Notes under the pieces: model-generated
What the model was told of the DNA's origin: nothing
Seen by the model: only the letters and a program-made list of their open reading frames with translations
Database searches by the model: none
Position numbers and translations under genes: made by a program
In this document: positions 8,669-17,360 of the stretch, one piece after another
Numbering within the stretch: the first letter of the stretch is position 1
Layout: each line of letters starts with the position of its first letter
Source of the DNA: Paenibacillus oryzae
GTDB lineage: Bacteria; Bacillota; Bacilli; Paenibacillales; Paenibacillaceae
Length of the DNA stretch: 64,000 bases
Reading direction: 5' to 3'
Assembly (NCBI RefSeq): GCF_001675045.1
Contig: NZ_LYPA01000052.1
Span: 42,289-106,288 of the forward strand

Positions 8669-9112
8669 GTGAAGGTAGTCGTACAGAGAAGCAAGGCAGC
8701 CCGAGTTACGGTAGAAGGGGAAGTCAAAGGCGCTATTTCCTCAGGCCTGGTGCTGCTTGTAGGTATTACGCATGAGGACAGCATGTCCGATGTCAGCTGG
8801 ATGGCCGATAAAATTGCGGGCTTGCGCATTTTTGAAGACGAAGCCGGCAAAATGAACCATTCCATTATGGATGCCGGAGGCTCCGTATTATCCATTTCGC
8901 AATTTACGCTATACGGCGATTGCCGTAAGGGACGCCGCCCCAACTTTATGGCAGCGGCCCGACCGGAAGCGGCCAAGGAGCTGTATGACGCGTTTAACGA
9001 TGCGCTGAGACGTCTTGGCCTGCATGTGGAATGCGGCGTTTTTGGGGCGATGATGGAGGTTGAGCTGGTCAATGACGGCCCGGTTACTTTAATTGTGGAA
9101 AGCGGTGCTTAG
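8669..9112 (+). CDS. dtd: D-aminoacyl-tRNA deacylase
   Basis: Removes D-amino acids wrongly attached to tRNA. The 147-residue product begins at GTG 8669 after GGCAGGGTGAAC. Hallmarks are the N-terminal M-K-V-V-V-Q-R-S, the S-Q-F-T-L-Y-G-D motif near residue 77 and [11 protein letters not shown], which carries the substrate-recognizing cis-Pro region (Gly-cisPro in most members; here Arg-Pro-Asn-Phe follows Gly-Arg). The C-terminal N-D-G-P-V-T motif is present. The relA-dtd pairing is conserved in Firmicutes. Confidence 0.95.
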   Translation: MKVVVQRSKAARVTVEGEVKGAISSGLVLLVGITHEDSMSDVSWMADKIAGLRIFEDEAGKMNHSIMDAGGSVLSISQFTLYGDCRKGRRPNFMAAARPEAAKELYDAFNDALRRLGLHVECGVFGAMMEVELVNDGPVTLIVESGA

Positions 9113-9198
9113 GCACAATGTCTGTCAATCAAAAACGACCAAATGAGCAGCCACATAACAACCAATTGGACAGCTATATGAACAACCAATAGGCGTTT

Positions 9199-9227
9199 TT
9201 GACAAGTTCTCATTTTGTGTGCTAAAA
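9199..9227 (+). promoter_or_regulatory. Weak promoter candidate for the small ORF at 9291
   Basis: A perfect TTGACA (9199-9204) stands 17 bases before CTAAAA (9222-9227), a poor -10. The -35 lies at the end of a loose inverted repeat (TCAAAAACG near 9128 and CGTTTTTGA near 9194) that might instead terminate dtd transcription. Confidence 0.35.
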
Positions 9228-9290
9228 AATCCGTTCCTGGCAACAATAAGATCAGCGAGTTCAGCATGCGACTTATTGGGGGAACGGACA

Positions 9291-9452
9291 ATGCGTCAAT
9301 CCGGCAAGGAACAGGAATGGCAACGATATAGCGGCATGCTTCTGGAGCCTGGAGCGCGCGAGGCGCGTGCTTTGATGCGGGCAGATGCGGAAGCGTCGGA
9401 GGAATGGGATGGGTTTAAACCCGGCTCAAACCGCAAAAACGGGCGGGAGTAA
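9291..9452 (+). CDS. Small hypothetical protein, 53 residues
   Basis: ATG 9291 follows GGGGGA with seven bases between, a good Shine-Dalgarno arrangement. The product is hydrophilic, starts M-R-Q-S-G-K-E-Q-E-W-Q-R-Y-S-G-M and ends with a basic K-N-G-R-E tail. There is no signal peptide, membrane segment or cysteine. I do not recognise it. Support is limited to the SD and the coding-like residue composition. The same frame stays open upstream to 9219 but without an SD. Confidence 0.45.
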   Translation: MRQSGKEQEWQRYSGMLLEPGAREARALMRADAEASEEWDGFKPGSNRKNGRE

Positions 9453-9601
9453 ACATAAGACACGAGAGATGCCTGAAGGTAAAAGTGATTAAAACGCTTT
9501 CTAAACTGTAATATGACTGTAATGATTCCCTAATGTCCCGTTAACAATTTAGGCCTATAATAAATCTCGACCCCCTTTTTTAAAATATAGTTTACTTTTG
9601 G

Positions 9602-9627
9602 GCCCGCATCGTTATGCGGGCTTTTTT
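9602..9627 (+). terminator. Intrinsic terminator
   Basis: GCCCGCAT-CGTT-ATGCGGGC followed by six T. A TATAAT at 9556-9561 lies 41 bases upstream, so the hairpin could end the small-ORF transcript or a very short independent RNA. Confidence 0.8.
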
Positions 9628-9740
9628 CTGTCTTCATCCGGAATTGGCAAACCATCAGTTTCTCACTTTATCGGTAGGGAGGCTTTTCGTCGGGGAAGGA
9701 ATTTCAGGCAATAGGCGGGTCATGTCTTGGTCATGGTCAT

Positions 9741-9921
9741 GCGGACATAAATGACCGTTAGACCTTCAAATAGGGAGTTTTTCGGGAAATAACGGACATA
9801 ATTGTCCGCCAGCCCAAATAAAAAGATGGAAATGTGTGAAAAATGCCCTCTTAGGGACAGAAATGTCCTTTAGACTATAAAAGTTCAAGAAAAAATGCTT
9901 CTGACGGTCATTTATGTCCGC
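9741..9921. repeat. 181-bp element with perfect 18-bp terminal inverted repeats
   Basis: GCGGACATAAATGACCGT at 9741-9758 is exactly inverted at 9904-9921. Between them are further small dyads of the same flavour: CGGACA-TAAT-TGTCCG near 9791-9806 and GGGACA-GAA-ATGTCC near 9855-9869. No protein frame of note lies inside. It resembles a MITE or a multi-hairpin intergenic element; no target-site duplication is evident. Confidence 0.85.
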
Positions 9922-9944
9922 AAGAGATGTCGGCAAGTACATAA

Positions 9945-10045
9945 ACAAGCCATCAAACGAGTCGTCATCCCAGCAGCCGCCAAACAAGCCATCAAACGAG
10001 CCGTCATCCTAGCAGCCGCTAAAACAAGCCCATCAAACAAGTCAT
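9945..10045 (+). repeat. Degenerate 39-bp minisatellite, about 2.5 units
   Basis: Units beginning ACAAGCC(C)ATCAAAC start at 9945, 9984 and 10024. The first two are nearly identical over 39 bases; the third is partial. It follows the inverted-repeat element directly. Confidence 0.8.
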
Positions 10046-10227
10046 GGAGTTGGCTCAGTTACATAGTGTTTGCTGCTATTGCTGACTGATGCTGACAAGC
10101 TATTGCTGTTGAGCTAACACTGTCACACTGATACCAACAACTTATTGCCGCTGAGCTAACTACCGTCACACTGATGCTGACAGGCTAATTGCCACAATGC
10201 TAATTGCCGTAACGTTAATATGCCACA

Positions 10228-10369
10228 ATAGTGATATGTCGTAACGCCGGTATTCCATCAACTTGGTAATATGTCGTAACGCCGGTATTCCATCAGCTTG
10301 GTGATACGTCATCACGCCGGTATTCCGTCAGCTCGGTGAGATATGCCGTCACGTCGGCATGTCGTCACC
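10228..10369 (+). repeat. Degenerate 35-bp minisatellite, four units
   Basis: Units starting at about 10228, 10263, 10298 and 10333 share a core reading CGTAACGCCGGTATTCCATC with increasing divergence toward the right. The stretch before it (10060-10227) contains looser repetition of CTGA/GCTAA-type words. There is no spacer structure as in CRISPR. Confidence 0.8.
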
Positions 10370-10398
10370 TTGACAAATTACCATGATGTCGGTAAAAT
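10370..10398 (+). promoter_or_regulatory. Sigma-A promoter of the hisS leader
   Basis: TTGACA (10370-10375), 17 bases, TAAAAT (10393-10398). It abuts the end of the minisatellite and drives the T-box leader and hisS-aspS. Confidence 0.8.
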
Positions 10399-10404
10399 AT
10401 GAAA

Positions 10405-10707
10405 TCATTATCCATATATCCGATTTGTTGACGGGACAAAGTAATTTTCCGCGGAATACCCAGAGAGGAATGCCTTTGGCTGCAAGCATTCTTATGCCGG
10501 TTAAATGAAAGAACCTCCCCGAGAACGGTTTGTGAACAGGGAAGCCATTAGAGTAGGATTCCCACAGTAGCTCTCCGCGGCATGGACGGACGTTAACCGT
10601 CTTTAAGCGATACGCCGATACTGTGGCGTTATCGGAATGTGGGTGGTACCACGGGAGATTTTTTCTCTCGTCCCTTCGGCTAAGACCGACGGGGGCGGGA
10701 GTTTTTT
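10405..10707 (+). promoter_or_regulatory. T-box leader of hisS-aspS
   Basis: The antiterminator signature GGGTGGTACCACGGGAG lies at 10641-10657 and is followed by a strong terminator hairpin (CTCTCGTCCC... at 10665 pairing with ...GGGGGCGGGAG, then six T ending at 10707). Upstream, CCGCGGA near 10452 and CTCTCCGCGG near 10571 can close stem I. A CAC triplet at 10563-10565, followed by A on the 3' side of stem I, is a candidate histidine specifier, which would fit hisS; I assign the specifier by eye only. Uncharged tRNA binding would allow read-through into hisS. Confidence 0.88.
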
Positions 10708-10748
10708 GTTTTTAGCAAAAAAATGAAGGTTTGACAGGGGGGTAAGCC

Positions 10749-12005
10749 ATGAAGTTTCAAAAGTCGCCAGGCACGCAGGATATTTTGCCGGGAGCGGTTG
10801 AGAAATGGCAGTTCGTTGAAGATACGGCGCGTCAGCTATGCCGCCGATATAATTTTCGGGAAATCAGAACGCCGATTTTTGAAGCAACCGAGCTGTTTCA
10901 ACGCGGCGTAGGCGAAACAACGGATATTGTTGAAAAAGAAATGTACACGTTCACCGATCGCGGCGAGCGCAGCATAACGCTTCGTCCCGAAGGAACAGCC
11001 GGCGTTGTCCGTTCTTATGTTGAAAACAAGCTTTATGGAGAACCCGATATTTCCAAGCTTTATTACATCGGTCCCATGTTTCGCTATGAGCGCGCTCAAG
11101 CGGGCCGCTACCGCCAATTTCACCAATTTGGCATTGAAGCCATCGGCTCGACCGAGCCATCCCTGGATGTTGAAGTGATTGCGCTGGGATACTCTTTCTA
11201 CACCGAGGTGGGCTTGAAGGACGTTACCGTCGAAATCAACTCCGTTGGCACGCCGTCGGTGCGCGCCGCTTTTCGTGAAGCTTTGCTGGGATTTCTGGAG
11301 CCCAAGCGCAGTCTGCTATGCAAGGATTGCCAATCGCGCATGGACCGCAATCCGCTGCGCGTTCTGGACTGCAAGGTGGATCAGAAGCATTTTGAAGGCG
11401 CTCCGTCCATTCTGGACAGCCTTGATGAGGAATGCCGAAGCCACTTTGACAAGGTGAAGCAAGGCTTGTCGGATATGGGTATCCCCTTTACGGTGAATCC
11501 TCGTCTGGTTCGCGGACTGGATTATTACACGCATACCGCCTTTGAATACAAGGCCCAAGGAATTGGAGCAATCGACACCATTGGCGGCGGCGGCCGTTAT
11601 AACGGGCTTGTGTCCGACATTGGCGGTCCAGAGCAGCCGGGCGTCGGCCTGGGGCTTGGACTGGAGCGGACAATCCTGCTGCTGGAGCATCAGCAAGTCG
11701 AGGTGCCAGGCAAGCACGGGCTGGATGTTTACGTTGTGGCGCTTGGCGATGCCGCTGACCGCGAGGCTACCCGGCTGGTGTATGAGCTGAGAAGCCGCGG
11801 CATCCGCGTTGAACGCGATTACGGCGGCCGCAAGATGAAGGCGCAGCTCAAATCGGCGGATCGGCTTGAGGCCCGCTACACTGCTATTTTGGGCGATGAC
11901 GAGTTGAATGCTGGCGTTATTGCGCTGAAGGAAATGGCAACCGGCGAGCAAAAATCGGTGCCGATAACGTCTCTTGCAGAGGAACTGCTGCAAGGGCTGA
12001 AGTAA
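10749..12005 (+). CDS. hisS: Histidyl-tRNA synthetase
   Basis: Class II synthetase, charges tRNA-His. ATG 10749 after GGGGGGTAAGCC; 418 residues, the usual length. Seen are motif 1 region with P-G-T-Q-D-I-L-P, T-L-R-P-E-G-T-A-G-V-V-R, motif 2 F-R-Y-E-R-A-Q-A-G-R-Y-R-Q-F-H-Q-F, the histidine-specific R-G-L-D-Y-Y-T-H-T-A-F-E, motif 3 G-L-G-L-G-L-E-R and a C-terminal anticodon-binding domain. It is controlled by the T-box leader in front of it. aspS follows 28 bases later, as in Bacillus. Confidence 0.97.
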   Translation: MKFQKSPGTQDILPGAVEKWQFVEDTARQLCRRYNFREIRTPIFEATELFQRGVGETTDIVEKEMYTFTDRGERSITLRPEGTAGVVRSYVENKLYGEPDISKLYYIGPMFRYERAQAGRYRQFHQFGIEAIGSTEPSLDVEVIALGYSFYTEVGLKDVTVEINSVGTPSVRAAFREALLGFLEPKRSLLCKDCQSRMDRNPLRVLDCKVDQKHFEGAPSILDSLDEECRSHFDKVKQGLSDMGIPFTVNPRLVRGLDYYTHTAFEYKAQGIGAIDTIGGGGRYNGLVSDIGGPEQPGVGLGLGLERTILLLEHQQVEVPGKHGLDVYVVALGDAADREATRLVYELRSRGIRVERDYGGRKMKAQLKSADRLEARYTAILGDDELNAGVIALKEMATGEQKSVPITSLAEELLQGLK

Positions 12006-12033
12006 TCATTTAAACTATGGGAGATGACAGAAC

Positions 12034-13842
12034 ATGATGTTGAAAACACATAGCTGCGGAACGTTAACCAAAGCCGATGTTGGACAAACGGTAACACTGA
12101 ACGGCTGGGTACAGCGCCGGCGCGACCTTGGCGGCGTATTGTTTATTGACCTTCGCGATCGCACGGGCATCGTGCAAATCGTATTTAACCCTGACTTTTC
12201 CGGCGACGCTTTGGCTGTTGCCGACCGTGCCCGCAACGAGTTTGTGCTGGCCGTTAAAGGCAGCGTAGTTGAGCGTGATCCCGAAACGTACAATGCAAAC
12301 CTTGCAACAGGCGAAATTGAAATCCGCGTAACTGAAATCGAAGTGATGAATGCGGCTAAAACGCCTCCGTTCCCGATCGAAGACGGCGTTGAGGTGGATG
12401 AGTCGCTTCGCCTGAAATACCGCTATCTGGACCTGCGCCGCCCTGAAATGCAAAAAACATTGCTGCTTCGCTCCAAAGCGGCAAAAATTTTCCGCGATTT
12501 TCTGGATGGCGAAGGCTTCCTTGAAGTTGAAACGCCAATTTTGACCAAAAGCTCCCCGGAAGGCGCACGCGATTATTTGGTGCCAAGCCGGGTGCACGAA
12601 GGCGAATTTTTTGCCCTGCCGCAATCGCCGCAAATTTTCAAGCAGCTGCTGATGGTAGGCGGCATCGAGCGTTATTATCAAATCGCGCGCTGCTTCCGCG
12701 ACGAGGATTTGCGCGCCGACCGTCAGCCTGAGTTTACGCAGGTCGACATTGAAACCTCTTTCCTGTCCCAGGATCAACTGCTGGGCATGATGGAGGAGCT
12801 GGTGGCCAAGCTGCTGCGCGAAACGTCAAATGTTGAATTGGCGCTTCCATTCCAGCGCATCACTTACGCCGATGCTATGAACAAATACGGCTCCGACAAG
12901 CCGGATCTGCGTTTTGGTCTGGAAATTGAAGACATCACTGATATTGTGTCGAGCAGCGACGTAAAAGTATTTGCAAGCGTTGCGGCAAGCGGCGGCGTGG
13001 TCAAAGCGCTGAACGCAAAGGGCTGCGCAAGCTGGAGCCGCAAGGAGCTTGACGATCTTCAACCGTTCGCCGCGCGTTACGGCGGCAAAGGCTTGGCCTG
13101 GATTACCGTGAAGGACGGCGAATGGCGCGGACCAATCGTCAAATTCCTGAAGGAAGAAGAAATTGCCGCTTTGACGGAGCGCCTTGGCGTTGAAGAAGGC
13201 GATTTGCTGACCTTCTCCGCTGACAAACCTAAAGTGGTAGCCGATGTGCTCGGCAACCTTCGTCTGAAGCTGGGCCGCGATTTGAAATTGATTGACGACT
13301 CCGTCTTCAAATTCGCCTGGGTTGTGGACTTCCCGCTGCTGGGCTGGGACGAGGAAGAAAAACGTTATGTGGCCGAGCATCATCCGTTCACTCGTCCAAA
13401 CGAAGACGATCTGCATTATTTTGACACCGATCCCGGCAAAATCAGAGCTCAGGCGTATGACCTGGTGCTGAACGGCTACGAGGTTGGCGGCGGCTCCATG
13501 CGGATTTACAAGCGCGACGTGCAGGAAAAAATGTTTACGGCGCTTGGATTTACAAACGAGCTGGCCTATGAGAAGTTTGGCTATCTCATGGATGCGTTTG
13601 AATACGGCACGCCTCCGCATGGCGGCATTGCGTTTGGCTTCGACCGTCTGGTCATGCTGCTTGCCGGCCGCACAAACCTGCGTGAAACGATTGCGTTCCC
13701 GAAAACAGCCAGCGCTACGGACCTGCTCTGCGATGCGCCTTCCACAGTGGAGCTGTCGCAGCTTGAGCAGCTGCATATCCGTACCGTGCTGAAGCCTAAG
13801 CCAGCCCCTGCTGCTGCAGCGGCGGCTGAAGGCGAGAAATAA
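12034..13842 (+). CDS. aspS: Aspartyl-tRNA synthetase
   Basis: Class IIb synthetase, 602 residues, start ATG 12034 after GGGAGATGAC. It has an N-terminal OB-fold ([19 protein letters not shown]), catalytic motifs Q-S-P-Q-I-F-K-Q and [16 protein letters not shown], the bacterial GAD insertion around residues 300-420 and motif 3 [10 protein letters not shown]. The C-terminus carries an alanine/proline tail ([10 protein letters not shown]) that looks like a disordered add-on. It lacks its own promoter and is presumably under the hisS T-box. Confidence 0.97.
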   Translation: MMLKTHSCGTLTKADVGQTVTLNGWVQRRRDLGGVLFIDLRDRTGIVQIVFNPDFSGDALAVADRARNEFVLAVKGSVVERDPETYNANLATGEIEIRVTEIEVMNAAKTPPFPIEDGVEVDESLRLKYRYLDLRRPEMQKTLLLRSKAAKIFRDFLDGEGFLEVETPILTKSSPEGARDYLVPSRVHEGEFFALPQSPQIFKQLLMVGGIERYYQIARCFRDEDLRADRQPEFTQVDIETSFLSQDQLLGMMEELVAKLLRETSNVELALPFQRITYADAMNKYGSDKPDLRFGLEIEDITDIVSSSDVKVFASVAASGGVVKALNAKGCASWSRKELDDLQPFAARYGGKGLAWITVKDGEWRGPIVKFLKEEEIAALTERLGVEEGDLLTFSADKPKVVADVLGNLRLKLGRDLKLIDDSVFKFAWVVDFPLLGWDEEEKRYVAEHHPFTRPNEDDLHYFDTDPGKIRAQAYDLVLNGYEVGGGSMRIYKRDVQEKMFTALGFTNELAYEKFGYLMDAFEYGTPPHGGIAFGFDRLVMLLAGRTNLRETIAFPKTASATDLLCDAPSTVELSQLEQLHIRTVLKPKPAPAAAAAAEGEK

Positions 13843-13863
13843 GCAAGGAGGCGAAAGAAGCGC

Positions 13864-14625
13864 ATGCTGCATCAATTTTCACGCACAGAGCTTGCCATCG
13901 GCCCTGAAGGTCTGGAAAAGATGAAGGGCAGCACCGTTGCCGTGCTGGGCATCGGGGGCGTCGGGGGCATTGCCGCGGAGGCGCTGGCCAGAACCGGCAT
14001 TGGCCGTATCATTTTGATTGATAAAGATGTTGTGGACATTACGAACATCAACCGTCAGATACATGCCCTGACCACAACGGTCGGACAGCCCAAAGCGGAT
14101 TTAATGCGCGACCGGATCAAGCTGATCAACCCGGAATGCGATGTTGTGGCCTTGCGCATGTTCTATACCGAAGAAACCTACGAGCAAATTTTTCAGTACC
14201 CGCTGGATTATGTGGTTGACGCTTCGGATACGATCATCTACAAGGTGCATCTCATCAAGGAATGTCTACACAGAGGCATTCCCATCATTTCCAGCATGGG
14301 CGCCGCTAATAAAATGGACCCGTCCCGCTTTAAGGTTGCGGATATTTCCAAGACGCATACGGACCCTATTGCCCGCGTTGTGCGCACCAAGCTGCGCAAA
14401 GACGGGATTAAAAAAGGCGTAAAGGTTGTTTTTTCGGATGAAGATCCTATTAAGCCGCGCGAGGACGTAACGCAGCGTATCGTTCCGGAGAACGCTCCCG
14501 AAATTCGCAAAGCGAAGCAGCCGCCTGCCAGCAACTCGTTTGTTCCGCCCGTTGCAGGCCTCATTATGGTCAGCGTGGTTGTTAAGGACTTGCTTGAGAC
14601 CATAAGCGCGGATGGAGATAAATAA
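13864..14625 (+). CDS. tcdA: tRNA threonylcarbamoyladenosine dehydratase
   Basis: E1/ThiF-family ATP-dependent enzyme that cyclizes t6A37 of tRNA to ct6A. 253 residues from ATG 13864, after an AAGGAGGCGAAAG SD. The nucleotide loop reads V-L-G-I-G-G-V-G-G-I-A-A-E, followed by L-I-D-K-D-V-V-D-I-T-N-I-N-R-Q, the typical E1-like adenylation motif. The order hisS-aspS-yrvM(tcdA)-yrvN(rarA) is that of B. subtilis. It sits 21 bases after aspS, so probably belongs to the same operon, which ends at the terminator at 14655-14703. Confidence 0.92.
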   Translation: MLHQFSRTELAIGPEGLEKMKGSTVAVLGIGGVGGIAAEALARTGIGRIILIDKDVVDITNINRQIHALTTTVGQPKADLMRDRIKLINPECDVVALRMFYTEETYEQIFQYPLDYVVDASDTIIYKVHLIKECLHRGIPIISSMGAANKMDPSRFKVADISKTHTDPIARVVRTKLRKDGIKKGVKVVFSDEDPIKPREDVTQRIVPENAPEIRKAKQPPASNSFVPPVAGLIMVSVVVKDLLETISADGDK

Positions 14626-14654
14626 ATCATAAGCAAACAAACTCAAGCTTTGGA

Positions 14655-14703
14655 GAGCAGCCTCTATACCCGCAGAAATGCGGGCATGGAGGTTGTCTTT
14701 TTA
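14655..14703 (+). terminator. Intrinsic terminator after tcdA
   Basis: CCTC and CCCGC arms (14661-14673) pair with GCGGG and GGAGG (14680-14692), followed by TTGTCTTTTT. Confidence 0.85.
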
Positions 14704-14740
14704 TATGCTGTCAAGGAACTGGCGAACACTTGTGCGGATA

Positions 14741-14749
14741 TGCTATGAT
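14741..14749 (+). promoter_or_regulatory. Extended -10 promoter candidate of rarA
   Basis: TGC-TATGAT forms a TGn-extended -10 at 14741-14749, 40 bases before the rarA start. No good -35 is seen. Confidence 0.5.
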
Positions 14750-14788
14750 TCTAGTAATTGAACACAAAAACAAAGGATTGAGCAGGCT

Positions 14789-16102
14789 ATGGATTTGTTT
14801 AGCTATCAGGAAGAGCAAGAGGAGCATGCGCCGCGAGCCAGACTGCTTGCTGACCGCATGCGTCCCCAAACGCTGGATGAATATATCGGACAAGAGCATA
14901 TCGTCGGCCAGGGAAAGCTGCTGAGAAGGGCGATAGAGGGGGATCAGGTTTCCTCCATATTGCTGTACGGCCCGCCGGGCTGCGGAAAAACGACGCTTGC
15001 GCACATCATTTCCAAGCGGACGGAAGGGGATTTCGTCAAGCTGAATGCGGTGGACGCCTCCGTCAAGGATGTGCGCGAGGTGATTGAGAGGGCGCGGAGC
15101 AATAAAACGCTGTACGGGAAAAAAACGATTTTATTTCTGGACGAGGTGCATCGCTTCAATACGTCCAGACAGGATGCGCTCCTGCCCGCCGTTGAACAAG
15201 GCATTATTATTTTTATCGGCGCTACGACTGAAAATCCGTTCCATCATGTCAATGGGGCGCTTCTGTCTCGTTCAACGCTGTTCCAGCTGGAGGCGCTGGA
15301 AAAAAGACATGCTCTGGAAGCTATGAAAAGAGCGATGGAGGATGCAGGACGGGGTCTGGGCTTTATGACGCTGCACGCCGACGAGGATGCGCTAGACCAT
15401 ATTGCGTCAATGGCTGGGGGAGATATCAGGCGGGCGCTCAATGCGCTGGAGCTTGCAGCGGTTACAACGCCTTCGGAGCCGGACGGCTCCGTCCGCATCA
15501 CGCTGGAGGTGGCTCAGGAATCGGTCCGCAAGCCCAGCATCCGCGCCGACCAATCGACTCAATACGATGTATTGTCGGCCTTTCACAAAAGCGTCAGAGG
15601 CTCCAGCGATGCCGCATTGTATTGGTTTCTTTACGCTGTAGAGAAGCTTGGCATGGACCCTATGACCTTTATCCGGCGGCTTATCGTGGCCTGCAGCGAG
15701 GATATCGGGCTTGCGAATCCTCAAGCGATGATTCAAGCCGTCACCGCGATGGATGCCTATCACAAAATTGGCTGGCCGGAGGCCAAATACAATATCGCCC
15801 AGGCGATCTTGTTTGCGGTGGAAAGCCCCAAGTCCAACGCAACGGCCGTCGCCATCGGCAATGTTATGTCGGCGATTGAACGCAATGGAAACGCCGAGGT
15901 GCCGCTTCATTTGCGCGATACCCATTATAAGGGCGCTACAAGTCTGGGGCACGGGGGTTATCAATATCCGCATGATTTCCCCAACCATTACGTAAAGCAG
16001 CAATATTTGCCGGATACGTTCCGCAATATGACGTTTTATAAGGCAACCGCACAAGGCATGGAGGACAAAATAAAGCAAAACCAGGAGCGGAGATTGCGTT
16101 GA
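14789..16102 (+). CDS. rarA: Replication-associated recombination protein A (MgsA/YrvN)
   Basis: AAA+ ATPase acting at stalled replication forks. 437 residues from ATG 14789; the SD is weak. The N-terminus D-L-F-S-Y-Q-E-E is followed by L-A-D-R-M-R-P-x-T-L-D-E-Y-I-G-Q. Walker A is G-P-P-G-C-G-K-T-T, Walker B is L-F-L-D-E-V-H-R-F, sensor region I-G-A-T-T-E-N-P. The C-terminal MgsA-type domain contains L-G-H-G-G-Y-Q-Y-P-H-D-F. The gene is convergent with copD, and both end at a shared hairpin. Confidence 0.95.
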   Translation: MDLFSYQEEQEEHAPRARLLADRMRPQTLDEYIGQEHIVGQGKLLRRAIEGDQVSSILLYGPPGCGKTTLAHIISKRTEGDFVKLNAVDASVKDVREVIERARSNKTLYGKKTILFLDEVHRFNTSRQDALLPAVEQGIIIFIGATTENPFHHVNGALLSRSTLFQLEALEKRHALEAMKRAMEDAGRGLGFMTLHADEDALDHIASMAGGDIRRALNALELAAVTTPSEPDGSVRITLEVAQESVRKPSIRADQSTQYDVLSAFHKSVRGSSDAALYWFLYAVEKLGMDPMTFIRRLIVACSEDIGLANPQAMIQAVTAMDAYHKIGWPEAKYNIAQAILFAVESPKSNATAVAIGNVMSAIERNGNAEVPLHLRDTHYKGATSLGHGGYQYPHDFPNHYVKQQYLPDTFRNMTFYKATAQGMEDKIKQNQERRLR

Positions 16103-16140
16103 CCGCTGCCAGCCAGCAAAATGATAAACGAGTCCAATGA

Positions 16141-16190
16141 AAAACGGCGTTTCACACCTTGCGGAAAGCAAGATGCGAAACGCCGTTTTT
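16141..16190. terminator. Bidirectional terminator between rarA and copD
   Basis: AAAACGGCGTTTC (16141-16153) pairs with GAAACGCCGTTTT (16177-16189). A-run and T-run flanks make it usable from both sides. Confidence 0.88.
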
Positions 16191-16271
16191 GCTTGGGGCT
16201 GGCCGAAAAGTCAAGTGAAACAAATAACGATTCAGCAGGGAGGACCGGACGTGAAAGATGATTCCGTAAGG

Positions 16272-17360
16272 TTATGCGGAAAGGCTGAACATAGCTCCCA
16301 GGTAAGCAAAGCCGGCGCATAATACACCCATGGACAAGGCTGACCATGGACGGCTGGAGCGATGGCACCAGATGACGCCGCAAGCCATTAGCAAAGCTGC
16401 CGCAAACATGAGCAAGCCTTCAAGCGTCCAGGTAAAGGAAAGGCTCATGTCCGGGCTAAAGGAACCCCGGAACAGGCTGGTAAATAATGACGAAGGAGCT
16501 TCATACTGCAGCGTTTCTCTTACAGTATGCGGCGGCGCCTGCTGCCCCAGCGAAGCCGTTGCGGCCAGCACCAGCAAGGCGACAATGCCTTCCGCCTTTA
16601 TCCAGGGACGAGGCTTGAAGCTGCTGTCTGTTGCTGCTTTGCGCTTATAAAGGAAGCCGTTGGTAAAGGCAAACAGCAGTAGCGGCAGTATTAGCAAATG
16701 CTTCATGAGAAGCATTTGTCCGTATGGCAGCATCCAGGAGTTGACATACTGTGGGGTTGTAAAGGTCATCAAGGTAAAGCCCGCAATGAGAGTAAGTAAA
16801 ACACAAACGATAGCAACAGGCGAAAACCACTTCAGAAAGGCGGCCCAATGGTGGTCGTTTTGCGAAAACCAGCCTGCTACAAATAAAATGCCGATCCAGA
16901 CGCTAAAGCCCAGAAAATGAGCGCTGTGCACAACAAGCCCCTTGAACGCGCTTAACGAAGAAGCATGACTGGCGTAGCCCAGCCAGATAATAAGCAAAAA
17001 AAGAATAAACAATGCAACTTTGGGCATATGCTTATCCTCTCGAAAAGCCTTTAGCGACAACAGGATCGTAAGGCCAAGCGAACCTAGCAGGGTCCAGATC
17101 CAGGCTTTGCCCATGCTGACGTCCGCTAATATGCTCCGCAGCATTTCCATATACGAAAGCTCAAACTCGGTCGAAAACCGTAAAGCAAGCTCGTGAATGG
17201 GAACAAAGGACAAAACGGGAATCAATAAAGCGCAAGCCGGAAGAAGCCAAGCGGGCGTTTTTATTTCCGGCTTGTTTTTGGCGGGCACAAGCCGGAGAAT
17301 CAACGTTCCGGTCAACAGGGCGAAGCTGATATAGAGCAAAGCCTCGCTTATATAAATCAT
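16272..17360 (-). CDS. copD: CopD-family copper resistance membrane protein
   Basis: 362-residue polytopic protein with about eight to nine hydrophobic segments. It shows H-A-S-S-L-S-A-F-K-G-L-V-V-H-S-A-H-F-L-G-F-S-V-W-I-G, carrying the conserved CopD histidines, and W-M-L-P-Y-G-Q-M-L-L-M-K-H. CopD proteins are thought to move copper across the membrane with CopC. The start ATG overlaps the copC stop by four bases (ATGA type), so the pair is translationally coupled. In B. subtilis the two domains are fused in YcnJ; here they are separate. No metal-responsive operator could be identified upstream. Confidence 0.85.
   Translation of the reverse strand: MIYISEALLYISFALLTGTLILRLVPAKNKPEIKTPAWLLPACALLIPVLSFVPIHELALRFSTEFELSYMEMLRSILADVSMGKAWIWTLLGSLGLTILLSLKAFREDKHMPKVALFILFLLIIWLGYASHASSLSAFKGLVVHSAHFLGFSVWIGILFVAGWFSQNDHHWAAFLKWFSPVAIVCVLLTLIAGFTLMTFTTPQYVNSWMLPYGQMLLMKHLLILPLLLFAFTNGFLYKRKAATDSSFKPRPWIKAEGIVALLVLAATASLGQQAPPHTVRETLQYEAPSSLFTSLFRGSFSPDMSLSFTWTLEGLLMFAAALLMACGVIWCHRSSRPWSALSMGVLCAGFAYLGAMFSLSA

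Noticed and set aside
10228..10369. CRISPR-like 35-bp repeats
   Set aside because: Units are directly adjacent with no unique spacers and diverge gradually, as in a decaying minisatellite.
12826..13875. 349-codon minus-strand open frame
   Set aside because: Antisense to aspS and extends across its stop into the intergenic gap, but lacks an SD and any motif.
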